Part shown: piece after piece, positions 10,901 to 20,692 of the stretch | How the letters are laid out: every line of letters starts with the position of its first letter | Numbering within the stretch: the stretch's first letter is position 1 | Assembly (NCBI GenBank): GCA_026873275.1 | Contig: JANTUC010000007.1 | Span: forward strand, 1,612,001-1,676,000 | Origin: Pseudopithomyces maydicus | Lineage: Eukaryota > Ascomycota > Dothideomycetes > Pleosporales > Didymosphaeriaceae | DNA: 64,000 nt | Direction: 5' to 3' | The notes under the pieces: model-generated | Told to the model about the DNA's origin: nothing | Databases searched by the model: none | The model's input: the letters and a program-made list of their open reading frames with translations, nothing else | Program-made: the position numbers and the translations under genes

Positions 10901-12838
10901 GCGCCATGATGTCTTTTCCGCTCTCCCAATTCTCTGCAGCGGCCTTCACCACCTGCTCTGTGATCTTGACTTCGTCGCCTCGCCGATCTAGGATAAGCCG
11001 TACTAGGTGTTCCCCGTACTTGTGATTGTCAGCAGCTTCTCTCAGGATGTCGTCCAGGGAGTCCTGTCCACTCTGACCTCCCGAATCGTGAGTCAAAAGA
11101 AATCTTGTCTCATTGACCAGTCCAAACACAATCGCCCAATATAGTGCGGTGTGTCTCGATTCATGATATGAGTACATATTGAAGTATGACTCTCTGTAGA
11201 TGCTGTACCAAATGCAGGACGACGCATCACCGATGTCGCAAATTTTCGCTGTTTTTGAGGTCCAATCCGTGCCACTAATGCCAGCTTCTTGTACATGAGA
11301 TATCCAATTCTTTGCTGAATAATCCAAAAACGAATGCTTCTCTTTGAGTAATTGAATGGAGGGTTCTGTTTCAGACCGAAGGAGCGCACCATGTGCGATG
11401 GTAGTCGAGCGTTGTTGCAATTCGTGGAAAAGTAGATAGGCGACGCATTTCTCTGAGAGCACCCGATGTGCCTCTTCCAGATCGATCGAGTGCTTCCATC
11501 TATGCGGTTCGTATATAACATTGTTCCTTCGTATCAAGAACTCCCTTGCTGTCTGATGAATCAAGAAGACACGAGAGTCTACAATGCTGATGAAAAGTCC
11601 ACAGTTTGCACGGATCGATTCCTTTCTCCCCTCGTACTGGAGATCGAGATCTTCATACGAAGTCGAATCTGGTTCTATCTCCAGAGCCACATCGATTTCG
11701 TCTAATGTCAATGGGCGCCGAGCTCCAACCACGATCTGCAATATCCTTCTTGCTTCTTCTTGGTCGCAGTTGGTCAGGATCGCCTCGTATGCGTCTTCCA
11801 CTGTACGCGACAGTGTGCTAATGATCGCAAGCAACCTTTTTTCAGTCTTTCCTTTTGATATCCTGGATCTGACTTCATCCAGCGTCAAGTGCAGCCAGAG
11901 GTAAGTTCTGTTCGGTATCTGGCAGAGTTTTCTCTGCAAGGATAGTCGAAGATGTTCGCTCAGCCTGCATCTTTCCGCGATCTCCTTGACATTTGCCTCA
12001 ATGACAATTCCAATTTCGTGACTGATCTTGTCCGATTCTTCTTCTCCAGCCAACCGAATGGTAGGGATGTTTTGGGTTAGTCCTGAGAACCCAAATTCAA
12101 TGTCGTGGTACGGCCGGCTAGTCACGAGGAACTTCAATTTGGATATCTGTTTGAACCTACTCTCGGAGCGTTTGTAAAAGCCCTCTAAGTAACCGATGAG
12201 CTTATTCCGGTCGGACTCTTGGCATTCATCGAGGGCATCAAGGATGCAAACAACGTCCCCAGCAGCGGGATCTGTCGCAGCCGATACAAATGTCCGCCAC
12301 AGTTCTTTTTCATCCTTCTTCAGGGCTTCTCCACACTTCTTGATGGCTGGCGCAACATGTTTCGCGAGGAGACCGTCATGTGCCCAGAAAAATTGATGAA
12401 GCAATGCACACAAGGCTGTTGCAGTATTATTCTGCTCCTCGTTGTCTTTAAAGAAGAAGTAGCACAGCGTGAAAGGTTCTGCGCTGACCAACTTCTCATC
12501 GACCAATGCCCGCGACAACACCGACTTGCCACAGCCTGGGTCAGCTGAAAGCCAGAGTAGGTCGTCGCCGCTGCTGGCCTTCCATTCCTGGAAAGTCTGA
12601 TGCTCCAGAAACCAGAGGCATGTATTTGGCACGCGCTTGGGGTTGATGTCTTTGTACGACTCATAGTTCGAGGTCTTAAAGAAGCTCGGCTGGAGATCTG
12701 TGCCGCCACGTTAGCCTGTTTTCTGCATTAAAACAAAAACTTCTTTATGGGGTTCTATCTAGGGTTAAACAGACCTTCGGGCTTTACTTGGATGATTTGT
12801 GTCGCCCCGGCGCCAGCGGTGATGTTTTGGAAGTTCAT
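7995..12838 (-). CDS. NACHT STAND receptor (fungal NLR) with N-terminal amyloid-like motif and repeat array
   Basis: The model has two exons, 12,838-12,775 and 12,697-7,995, giving 1,588 residues. The 77-nt intron has a GTCTGT donor, GCTAAC branch and CACAG acceptor. Residues 1-21 are a short Gly/Ala/Gln-rich tail, not a folded domain; ITAGAGATQ (residues 6-14) recurs in the divergent neighbour. Then come the linker and the NACHT: P-loop DPGCGKS near 74-80, Walker B CILDALDEC near 171-180, sensor TSRPY. A winged-helix region (ARRPLTLDEIDVAL) and LIHQTAREFLI follow. From about residue 550 to near the C-terminus lies an array of 30-32-residue helical repeats in two alternating types, then a run of about nine 30-residue repeats. 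Such receptors sense a ligand with the repeats and trigger a death effector. The NLR call is secure; the N-terminal motif function is inferred. Confidence 0.92.
8190..10990 (-). repeat. Near-identical coding tandem repeats of the NLR ligand-binding region
   Basis: Two blocks are visible. At 8,190-8,990 a 90-bp unit recurs about nine times with an exact period (for example the CTCAAGGAGGAACTCTAG phrase at 8,281, 8,371, 8,461 and so on). At 8,990-10,990 a 96-bp unit encoding KRGDEVKITEQVVKAAA-type repeats alternates with a 90-bp unit encoding GQYIHQFEISIGIIAAVAR. Many units differ by only one to three bases, mostly at codons for two or three positions (WESG, RRSG, EGSG, NSRSG). Such internal identity indicates recent expansion or homogenisation. 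Confidence 0.93.
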
Positions 12839-13184
12839 CACGCATGGAGGGGCGAGTCCTTTCGCTGGTAGTTGCTAGCTAACAATCTTCTTACGAAACG
12901 TACCAAGCGCAGTATGGCATACAGAAAAGGTTCACACAATTCTACTTCCCAGCTCATCCGTTTCGCTCTCCGCGAGACTTCTTGTACTGGCTGCGCAAGA
13001 AGCTGAGAACAGATGAGCTGAAGGAGTGCGGGGCACCCACCCAAGCGAGCGGCACGAGCTGCGTTCTAGCAGCTTTAGCGCCAGCTAACCGTAGCCCTGT
13101 ACTTCAGCTCCTTCTTTGCCAGCCCAACAGGTACTCCGTCCTTCTTTCCGTAACGTTTGCAATCCCATTTTGCCTTCATACGAA
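12839..13184. promoter_or_regulatory. Shared divergent promoter region between NLR and HeLo-like gene
   Basis: The two genes start 346 bp apart and are transcribed away from each other, so this interval must hold both promoters. A pyrimidine-rich stretch precedes the plus-strand start. No specific operator is recognised. The arrangement suggests co-regulation. Confidence 0.6.
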
Positions 13185-14173
13185 ATGGCAGACCCGATTG
13201 GTATCGCTTCTGGCGCTCTTGCTCTTGCCACGTTTGCATTTAAATCCAGCGTCTCACTCTTCCAAGCTATTCAGAGCTTCCAGAACAACAAGAGGGAGAT
13301 TCGCGAGCTGAGAGAAGAACTCGAAGCTCTAAACAAAGCTGTGGAATCTCTCAAGCAGCTTGCTTCTGAAGATGAGACTCGATTCGAGGGTCTCCGCCTC
13401 CCTCTGCTGCGCTGTGGCAGGGCCTGCACGGACTTCGAGCAGGTGATTGCAGACTGCACCAAGCACTCTCGTGAGGCAAAGACGAGCTTCCGAGACTGGG
13501 CGAAGCTGCAGTACATGGGCAGTGACATCGCTGGATTCAAGAACATGCTCGCCGGATACAAAGCGACGATCAGTATTGCGGTCGCGGATGTCAATCTGTA
13601 AGGATCCACGGGCTCGCTAGCTCGCTGGCTACCTACAAGGCTAACTTTGTCTACAGGCGGACGACTACGGTCACTGCGAAGACGGTCCAAGAGTTCAAGA
13701 GAATGCTTGAGAACACGACGACCGACCTTGAAGACCGGCTTGAAGACCTTAACGATAAGCTGGAAGCGCTCAGCGTCCGGGAAAGCCAGCCAGCGAACAA
13801 CAACACAGCTGAAAACGAACGCTTGCGCGATGAGCTCGCCAGCGTCAAAGAGTGTCTTACACTATGCGCTAAAGTCTCCGAGCATGCGGACCAAGTGAGA
13901 ACGAATGTGTTCGAAGACGTCTCCGCTGCTCGCGATGCGCATCAAGTCATCGTCTCTACGCTCGGCGACCTCATTTCGGCGAAGCGGGTTACTGCAGGTG
14001 CTGGAGCAGAACAATGGCTGGGACAAATGTCAGATGCTACTGTGCAAGAGCTAGCAAGAAGCCGAGGAGTTAGTTTAGGAAGTGACTATAGGGCAGTAAA
14101 AGGTACGCAGGGACAGAACGAGGGAATTAGAAAATTTGAAGACCGATACGGGTGTGGACATAAACTTGGCTAG
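13185..14173 (+). CDS. HeLo-like (fungal STAND N-terminal, PigL_N-type) stand-alone protein
   Basis: The model has two exons, 13,185-13,597 and 13,657-14,173, giving 309 residues. The 59-nt intron has a GTAAGG donor, GCTAAC branch and CTACAG acceptor. It opens MADPIGIASGALALATFAFK, the usual amphipathic first helix. An EIRELREELEALNKAVESL helix, a Cys-containing helix pair, an NLRTTTVTAKTVQEFKRML helix at the exon junction, and a coiled-coil with a VKECLTLCAKVSEHADQ segment follow. This is the whole-length architecture of a widespread fungal family whose N-terminus is also found on STAND receptors. Near the C-terminus, VTAGAGAEQ (residues 249-257) matches the extreme N-terminus of the divergent NLR. 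It ends FEDRYGCGHKLG. A membrane-targeting cell-death effector activated by the NLR is the inferred role. Confidence 0.82.
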
Positions 14174-14280
14174 ATGACTAAGCAATATTTGAGTGCATAC
14201 AAAAACGTGCGATCGAAAATGTACGTAGTTCGTTAGCGCAGAGATTAAAAGGTAACTTACAGCGTTCGTAATCGATGAGC

Positions 14281-14362
14281 AACAGTAATCTAAGTGAATT
14301 GCCACCGGCTATCGCCACCACTGGCAGGGAGGGCGGCCGACCCGCACCGGCCACATGGTTGC
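14281..14362 (-). repeat. Right copy of inverted repeat flanking the NLR/HeLo-like pair
   Basis: This is the reverse-complement match of 7,757-7,840. It lies about 107 bp downstream of the HeLo-like stop codon, so the two copies sit just beyond the 3' ends of the two divergent genes. Confidence 0.85.
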
Positions 14363-15785
14363 AAGGGAGGCAATGGTATGTAGGTATGATTGAAGAAAAA
14401 AGTGTTGTATGCAGCTCTAGATAGTATAGGAGCTCACCAAGCATGGTTGCTACCTACTACTCTGCGACTCGTACTCATCCATCGCGAACATGAACAATCC
14501 GAAACTTACAGCCGCCAGAGGTCGGACTGAATCACTTCTCTACGGCACCAGAGATTGCAGTGCTCATGCAAGGGGCCGCTCGTTGTTTGACCGTACGACA
14601 GCTGTATCACCAGGCTCTCCACCCTCATGTGCGCTTGCAACGGCAGCGTCTCGCTAGTAACGCTCGGCGGAATGCACTCTTCGAAGCGCAGGCTTCGATT
14701 TCCAGGACCGCCGCACCCTACCTCATTCACACTCTTCCCGTCGCACTGTATGTCCCTCTCAAGAGTCAAGGCAAGAGCTCGCTGTTGCTTGGTCTAGGAA
14801 TCGGCGCTGGTGGACTCGAGAAGCATGAGGACGTGACGGGCTCGACCGGGTCGTCTTATCGGTTAGGAGAAAGAACGACAACGGGCGCCGGAGGACGAGG
14901 GCGTAGCAGTGCTATGTCGTGAGCATTGCTGTGCGTTGAACCGCGTTTAGAATCGTAACTATAAGTTGGCTAACGTTAGTTTCGAAGCCGGAAGTGCGTA
15001 GCTGGCTAAACCAGCACCACCCACCCCTGTCTTCACCACCGCTCCCAATCCTACGCCGGAACCGCCGTTAATCCGAACGCTTGTGCAGCTCGCACAGCCA
15101 CACACCGAGCGGCGTCGCGCAACTGCGCAGCCACAGAGTCAGCAGATACATTACACGGTAAGGATACGGCTAAATCTGCAGGCCATCACGTACTAAGTAA
15201 GTTCGGCTGCCGCTTCTCTTGGAAGTACCGATCGGCAGGTCAGTCCTATACGAATCGAACGCCCTTCGCAGCCTTGTAGTTGATACTGGTTTCTCGGCGT
15301 TTCTGTTGGGCTGGTAGGCCTATATAAAGGCACTTGATGCAGTGCGACAGCGATGAACGCACGGCGGCGGTCTGTGTTGGGTGAGGTTCGCTTTCGCCAT
15401 GAAGATGGACACTTTGCGGATCGGGCGGGCAGACGTGTATGCGAGCGTATTTTTTGTATTCATATTGGTCTAGCGATTTGGAAGCCATCTTCTCACGTTA
15501 CGCAAGGATAGCATAGAAATAATGAAAGCGTGCGCGGGTTTGCTGTTGCTGCAAAGCCAAAGTACTGCTGGTTCGTCCCGTTACGGTGGTTGTTTCGCTA
15601 CGCGTGGATGCACATTAATGTACCTTCAATCTGGCTCACTACGTAGGGTGGCCGGCACTAATCCATCTTATATTACTTGTTGAGCGTGAGGACCAGGAAA
15701 CAGCAACACTGTCTACAATATTATATTGATACGAAAGGGCACAACATACATTAAATAAGAGAAAAAGTACTGAGAACAGCCAAAT
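14363..15785. other. Intergenic, no supported gene
   Basis: Frames at 14,506-14,922 and 15,246-15,488 (minus, ATG at 15,488) are short, lack family resemblance and have atypical composition. The 15,246-15,488 frame could be a small gene or a degenerate exon but nothing supports it. A GC-richer patch at 14,990-15,140 looks non-coding. Confidence 0.5.
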
Positions 15786-18137
15786 TTATTCTGCCCGCTG
15801 TCGGCCCATTCTTTTCCTACCATCTAATTTCTTCTTGATGACTTTATCGCCCCTATTTCTGACGGGGATTGAGGTTGAAGATGGTTCTTCAAGTGATTGT
15901 TCAGGTGGCAATTGAGGAGATGGGCATGGTGATATTGGGCAGATATCTTTGTAAAAATTGTCGAAACGTGCTTGGTTCTCCATGGCCTGGGTTTGGATTA
16001 ATTCGTTCCCCCTGGCGTTACCCATCCGCAATCGGTACTCGGTAGCTGGCTCCCACCTCAAATTAGTGTCTACATCGTTGAGATGAATATTCCAATCGAT
16101 CAGTACATAGATAGCACGGTTGTACTGCTTGTCAAAATCCAATATATCATCAGGACCAGACGTCTGTTCGAATGCAACACCGAGTATGTCCTTTATGTAC
16201 TCTTCCGTTGCATATTTACGCTTAGTGCTGGATCCAGGTATCAATGTGCTGCCTATCCGATTTTTCGCATCTGAAACGTTCTTGTGGGGAGGCAGTCCAT
16301 TTTCATACTGTTTGTCTCTGAACCCCGGCAAGGGTTGGGGCTCTTTGCGCCAAATGGGGTTCTCATTTGATCCATACTGATTGATGAAGAATAAACCGTT
16401 GTGTCTTCCCCAAGCGACTGTTTTCTTATCAGGACACCAAGCAAATGGAAGACCAGTAATGCTGGAAGTCAACCTTGGATAAGATGCTTGCACCTCGGGC
16501 GACTCGTTTTGTTTACTTTCGAGGCCCAAAAGCTCCCTTGCATGTCTATTCACCTCGTGTTGAGTTACTTCATATGGGGGTAGCAAACTGTCAAAAGCTG
16601 TGTCCGGAATACTCAACAGCCGAAGCTTGACTCTCAGTTGCTCTAGTTGATTGATCATGACCCCTTGATCGCAGTTATGGTCGGCGATAGATCTCAAATG
16701 ATGAACGGGGAAGCTGTGATCGTCTCTTTTCAGTCCCAAATCTGTGTTGATCTTTTGAGCTTCTTCGTTGTTAATCTCATTGATATTATCAATCACAATT
16801 CGCAGTGTGTCGCAGTTTTTCGATTCCATAGCGCTTTTTGCAACCATGAGAATGGCCCCAAATCTTTCCAAAAACTGTTTTTGCTCAGGGTATATTTCCA
16901 GCATTGATTCTATGAGACTCTCCCTGCGTTTCCTTACTTCGTCACTACTGGATTGGTAGAGATATGTCAATACCCGATGTTGGATTCCACGGTTAGCAAT
17001 ACATTTCCAATCGAGGCCATGTTTGCGGGCGATGTTTGAGAAAGATATAACGTTTTGAGCAAGTTCCAGTATACTTTTCTCACTTTCCGTACTGCTGGCC
17101 CGCTCGACAGATTCGATGTTTGCACGAATTTTTTCAATCCAGAATTCCAATTCTGAAGGCGCAAGACCGTAGTCAACACCCCACTTGTTGCTGGACGCTC
17201 CTTGGCGCGGACGTAGGGCTATGTCCACACTCTTGTTTATGGCAGCCAACTTCTCCCTGTCATTCTTTTGTACACCATGATCCCACCAATAGTTCAAAAT
17301 ACTCAGGGCGCCGAAGAAAAGCCTACGCGCGTTTGGATCGATTTCTACTCGTGGTTGAACCACCTCGTTGCTCGTGCTCTTGATAGCATGCGCTCGAGCT
17401 GTATCTCTATCGTTCTCTTCTTTTTCTAGCCTGTCTTTCTCCTTTTGCTCGTCTGTTATATCCTCTTCCTGCTCGGTTTCCTCTTTTCTTCTTTCAATCA
17501 TGCGCTTCTTTTCGGCTGTCCATTGCTCATCGTTCATGCGTAGTGGTCGTTCAAACCATGCTATGTCGTAATCTGCTTCTGCTTCGATTATGCGCTCCAC
17601 TTCAGATTGGAGCTCTTCTACTCTCTCGGAAATATCTTTGGACTTAAATTTAAAGTCCGATCCCTCTACCTCCGAGAAGTACCCAAAGAGCTCATAGGCC
17701 TTTCTTTTTGCCAATTCAATCATGAACTGCTCATAGTCCTTTGAACCTCTCGTCGGAGGAATCTGAATTTTCCATTTTCGAGCATCTTCCTCAACCGCAT
17801 CACAAACCAATGGGAGAATTTCCTCTTCACAGCGCCTTTCGAACGATTTTCGAACAGAATCGTTCCAAAGTTGCTCACGTGAACGAGCGTCCAATCCAGG
17901 CACATTAAGCTCCTCTGGCAGACTTTTCATGGCATATACCTGCTCATAGTAGGACTCGACGGTGGCTTCCTGGCTCCATTCTTCGAAGCTTTTTCCTTGT
18001 GGTACGTACTTCTTTGCGCAAGCATACGCATAAAACATGAGTGGGTGGTTGTTTTCCCAAGATGTAATAGGTTCGTAACTCACGTATCCTAAGAAACTGG
18101 ACACGTCGTCATCCAGCATTTCGATATCTGAGGACAT
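15786..18137 (-). CDS. Large hypothetical protein downstream of a trinucleotide repeat
   Basis: The single-exon frame gives 783 residues from the ATG at 18,137 (MSSDIEMLDDDVSSFLGYVS). The frame stays open upstream through the TAG repeat, where it would encode about 60 tyrosines behind a start at 18,380. The inner ATG is preferred because it follows the repeat directly and begins normal protein composition. The family is not recognised. The protein is soluble and charged. Around residues 205-260 a Glu/Lys/Arg-rich coiled coil (RKEETEQEEDITDEQKEKDR) occurs. The C-terminal part is richer in aromatic residues, with a WGRHNGLFFINQYGS segment, and the last 60 residues are Pro/Ser then basic and look disordered. 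There is no signal peptide or membrane span. Clean codon use over 2.3 kb without stops argues for a real gene. Confidence 0.7.
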   Translation of the reverse strand: MSSDIEMLDDDVSSFLGYVSYEPITSWENNHPLMFYAYACAKKYVPQGKSFEEWSQEATVESYYEQVYAMKSLPEELNVPGLDARSREQLWNDSVRKSFERRCEEEILPLVCDAVEEDARKWKIQIPPTRGSKDYEQFMIELAKRKAYELFGYFSEVEGSDFKFKSKDISERVEELQSEVERIIEAEADYDIAWFERPLRMNDEQWTAEKKRMIERRKEETEQEEDITDEQKEKDRLEKEENDRDTARAHAIKSTSNEVVQPRVEIDPNARRLFFGALSILNYWWDHGVQKNDREKLAAINKSVDIALRPRQGASSNKWGVDYGLAPSELEFWIEKIRANIESVERASSTESEKSILELAQNVISFSNIARKHGLDWKCIANRGIQHRVLTYLYQSSSDEVRKRRESLIESMLEIYPEQKQFLERFGAILMVAKSAMESKNCDTLRIVIDNINEINNEEAQKINTDLGLKRDDHSFPVHHLRSIADHNCDQGVMINQLEQLRVKLRLLSIPDTAFDSLLPPYEVTQHEVNRHARELLGLESKQNESPEVQASYPRLTSSITGLPFAWCPDKKTVAWGRHNGLFFINQYGSNENPIWRKEPQPLPGFRDKQYENGLPPHKNVSDAKNRIGSTLIPGSSTKRKYATEEYIKDILGVAFEQTSGPDDILDFDKQYNRAIYVLIDWNIHLNDVDTNLRWEPATEYRLRMGNARGNELIQTQAMENQARFDNFYKDICPISPCPSPQLPPEQSLEEPSSTSIPVRNRGDKVIKKKLDGRKRMGRQRAE

Positions 18138-18140
18138 TTT

Positions 18141-18369
<229 letters not shown>

Positions 18370-18534
18370 TAGTTGTGCACAGTGTTTCATACAAACGCTT
18401 TACCGAAAACCAAGACTAGGAAAACGATATCGAAGAATGTTGTTAGAAACAATATTGAAAAATGGATTTTACATATGTTTTACACAAGCTAAATATATAT
18501 ATCACACGGCTCTACAAAGTCTGGGCAGCTAGCA

Positions 18535-19221
18535 ATGTATTCAATTTCAATTCCCCAGTTAACAGTCAACAGTCCGTGGGTCAATCACTCCAATTGGAAT
18601 CTCACAAGGACTCCCACTCCTCAAGTTTGTACGAATGCATCCTCACAGGTAATTCAGATTATTGCTGGTATGCCCGGACAGGATTATTTCAACCCCAGCT
18701 CTATCAATGTTACGACTGGTACGGTATTGCGATTCGAGTTTTTGAGTCTCAACTATACTCTTTCGCAAAGCGACGCTACACATCCATGTTCAAATGCTTC
18801 TGTTCAAGATCCAGGTCTTCAGCAACACGTTCCGCTCAATATAAGCGGTGCGTCTGTAGTAGAATATGTGGTCGAATCTAATCAGCCACAATGGTTCTAC
18901 TGCTCACAAGCTCTCCCCACGTCTCACTGTCATCCAGGTATGTTATTCAGCCTCAATCCAACTCATACCAAACCAGAATATATCGGAAACATATCGTCGT
19001 CGCATTCAAGTACTACTATGAAAACGACCCCTAAGCCTGAGTCCTGTTCCGCCTTAACCTCTTCCACGGCACCATACAATACAGTCGCAAGTGCTGGGAC
19101 CAACTCCCTCTACATATCGCCAACATTGGCCTCTGTAGTGCCGGATCTGTCGAACAATGGGCACCGGATCTCGTATGCTCTTTCCTCTCTAGTCGCGGGT
19201 TTGTTCTTTGTTTTGCTTTGA
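18535..19221 (+). CDS. Cupredoxin-like extracellular serine-rich protein, possibly GPI-anchored
   Basis: The 228-residue frame from the ATG at 18,535 carries a plastocyanin-like domain at about residues 38-145. It has a FNPSSINVTTGTVLRFEF strand pair, then TLSQSDATHPC, then a QWFYCSQ...SHCHPGM block holding the Cys, His and Met ligands of a type-1 copper site. The position that is normally the first His (NHTVTQS-like) is Tyr here (NYTLSQS), so copper binding may be lost or altered. After the domain comes a Ser/Thr-rich stretch and a hydrophobic C-terminus (SYALSSLVAGLFFVLL) typical of GPI addition. No N-terminal signal peptide is visible from this ATG. A short upstream exon within 18,462-18,534 may supply it. 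These proteins sit on the fungal cell surface. Confidence 0.8.
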   Translation: MYSISIPQLTVNSPWVNHSNWNLTRTPTPQVCTNASSQVIQIIAGMPGQDYFNPSSINVTTGTVLRFEFLSLNYTLSQSDATHPCSNASVQDPGLQQHVPLNISGASVVEYVVESNQPQWFYCSQALPTSHCHPGMLFSLNPTHTKPEYIGNISSSHSSTTMKTTPKPESCSALTSSTAPYNTVASAGTNSLYISPTLASVVPDLSNNGHRISYALSSLVAGLFFVLL

Positions 19222-19439
19222 ATTTAGCAGTATTGGGCGTATATAGATAGAATAAACACTACTTATTCTTCGTCATCTTTTTGAATGTATATTATCTCTT
19301 GGGATCACAATTTTAAGCAGTCCAGCAATTATGATATACTGACTTGATTGTATCTAACACTATAGATCTCCCCATTTCTAAATTAGTTGAAAGCCACTCC
19401 ATGGTGCGTGCGTAGGCAAAGAATCCACTACAGGGCACC

Positions 19440-19931
19440 TCATGATTCTTCTTCCTCAATAGTAAACAAATTCTCCGAACGAGAAAACCTTTTGATCATG
19501 TTCCTTTTTTTCATGTCAGTTTGGCGTCCTATATCTCTGCAATGTACAGAGTTTTTTGGCGACGACGGCTCCAATACGACATATCGTGCTGTGACTCTGT
19601 CTGGATGTTGAGATTTGGTTGGTGGGCGTGGAGGTGGGCGATTTGGCACGAACAGGCGGACTTGTAACTCTTGGTGTCCCGCAATTGGAGCCGATTCAAT
19701 TTCGTAATTCTTGAAAAGAGTCGCTATTTCTGTCAAATTTTTCTCGAGAGATCTTCCCGAGACCTTTTTGCGTAGGTCCTCTTCCTCTTCGGAATCATCA
19801 ACGATCTTACGAACCACTTTGTAGTTGGGAACAGAGAAAGTGACATAGTTTCGCTTGGCATCACTACCTGGAAGAAGATTTGGGTACGACATGACGATGT
19901 GAAGATCTTTCTCTCTTACATCGGGATCCAT
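19440..19931 (-). CDS. Small hypothetical protein
   Basis: A 163-residue frame with an ATG at 19,931 reads like protein: an N-terminal MSYPNLLPGSDAKRNYVTFS segment, an acidic patch (DDSEEEED), a Lys/Leu helix, then a Pro/Arg-rich linker and a basic tail ending EEEES. No family is recognised. A GTAAGA sequence a few codons after the first ATG leaves open a spliced start. It is convergent with the cupredoxin gene 219 bp away. Confidence 0.45.
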   Translation of the reverse strand: MDPDVREKDLHIVMSYPNLLPGSDAKRNYVTFSVPNYKVVRKIVDDSEEEEDLRKKVSGRSLEKNLTEIATLFKNYEIESAPIAGHQELQVRLFVPNRPPPRPPTKSQHPDRVTARYVVLEPSSPKNSVHCRDIGRQTDMKKRNMIKRFSRSENLFTIEEEES

Positions 19932-20692
19932 ATATTTTCGCTAGTGGCATCAATCTCAAAATCGGATTTTGAAATCTTGGAATCGAAAAATGGATCGCAT
20001 ACAGATTGTATTCATTTTCGATTCCTGGTTCAATGCCCCAGTCTTTTAATCATCATTGCAAGAACCTACATCATGTCGAAGTTCAATAATATATACGAGT
20101 CATTAGCCCCCCTGGTTTGGCTGGCCCTGGGCAACACCAAGAACCCGTGATGAGGAACACGAATATCTTTGTGACGTTGGCTTACATTGCATGGTTCTCA
20201 TATTTTCCTGGTCAAATTATACCCAGTTCTTTCCAGGTTTTGCCTGATACTGCAGTAGGCGAAAGCTTAGAATTCCAGTAAGTGTGAAATGATTTTACTA
20301 CTTCGCAAGCTAAAGGTTCCAGTCTGTCTAAACTCAACGCTTCAGTCTGTGAAGTTATGTTTGCCTTGAAAGATAGATTTATATCATTATCGATCGACAT
20401 TCCACAAAGCAATTGCACGGGGGTCAATTACTGTACTTGAAGGTCCCATACAGTACACCAAATGGCCCTGTGTTTCTACGATGGCAAGTTCATCCGCTCA
20501 GGTCTGACTATTTCTTACACCTCAAAGGCAGTTCCTGAGCAACATCCCCACATATTACGCGATGATCAATGTACAGAACGCCACGGGAGATTACGTGTCG
20601 CTCTTGGAAGAGTTGACTAGCGATTCAATATTCAGATTGACATGTATTTGATCACGAGAAAGAGCGCCTGTACGAGCAATAAACGAACCGAC
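19932..20692. other. Intergenic, no supported gene
   Basis: Only short frames are present (83 and 71 codons) with no family resemblance. Part may be the decayed continuation of neighbouring genes. Confidence 0.5.

Noticed and set aside
8158..11025. 955-codon plus-strand open frame
   Set aside because: It is the antisense shadow of the NLR repeat array; its Ser/Arg/Ala repeats mirror the repeat unit and it has no family resemblance.
12781..12838. Alternative NLR donor GTAAAG at 12,787
   Set aside because: It leaves the wrong phase for the CACAG acceptor at 12,698; the GTCTGT donor at 12,774 fits both phase and protein sequence.
15246..15488. 80-codon minus-strand ORF with ATG
   Set aside because: There is no family resemblance, no splice partner and low-complexity context; it was left within the intergenic entry.
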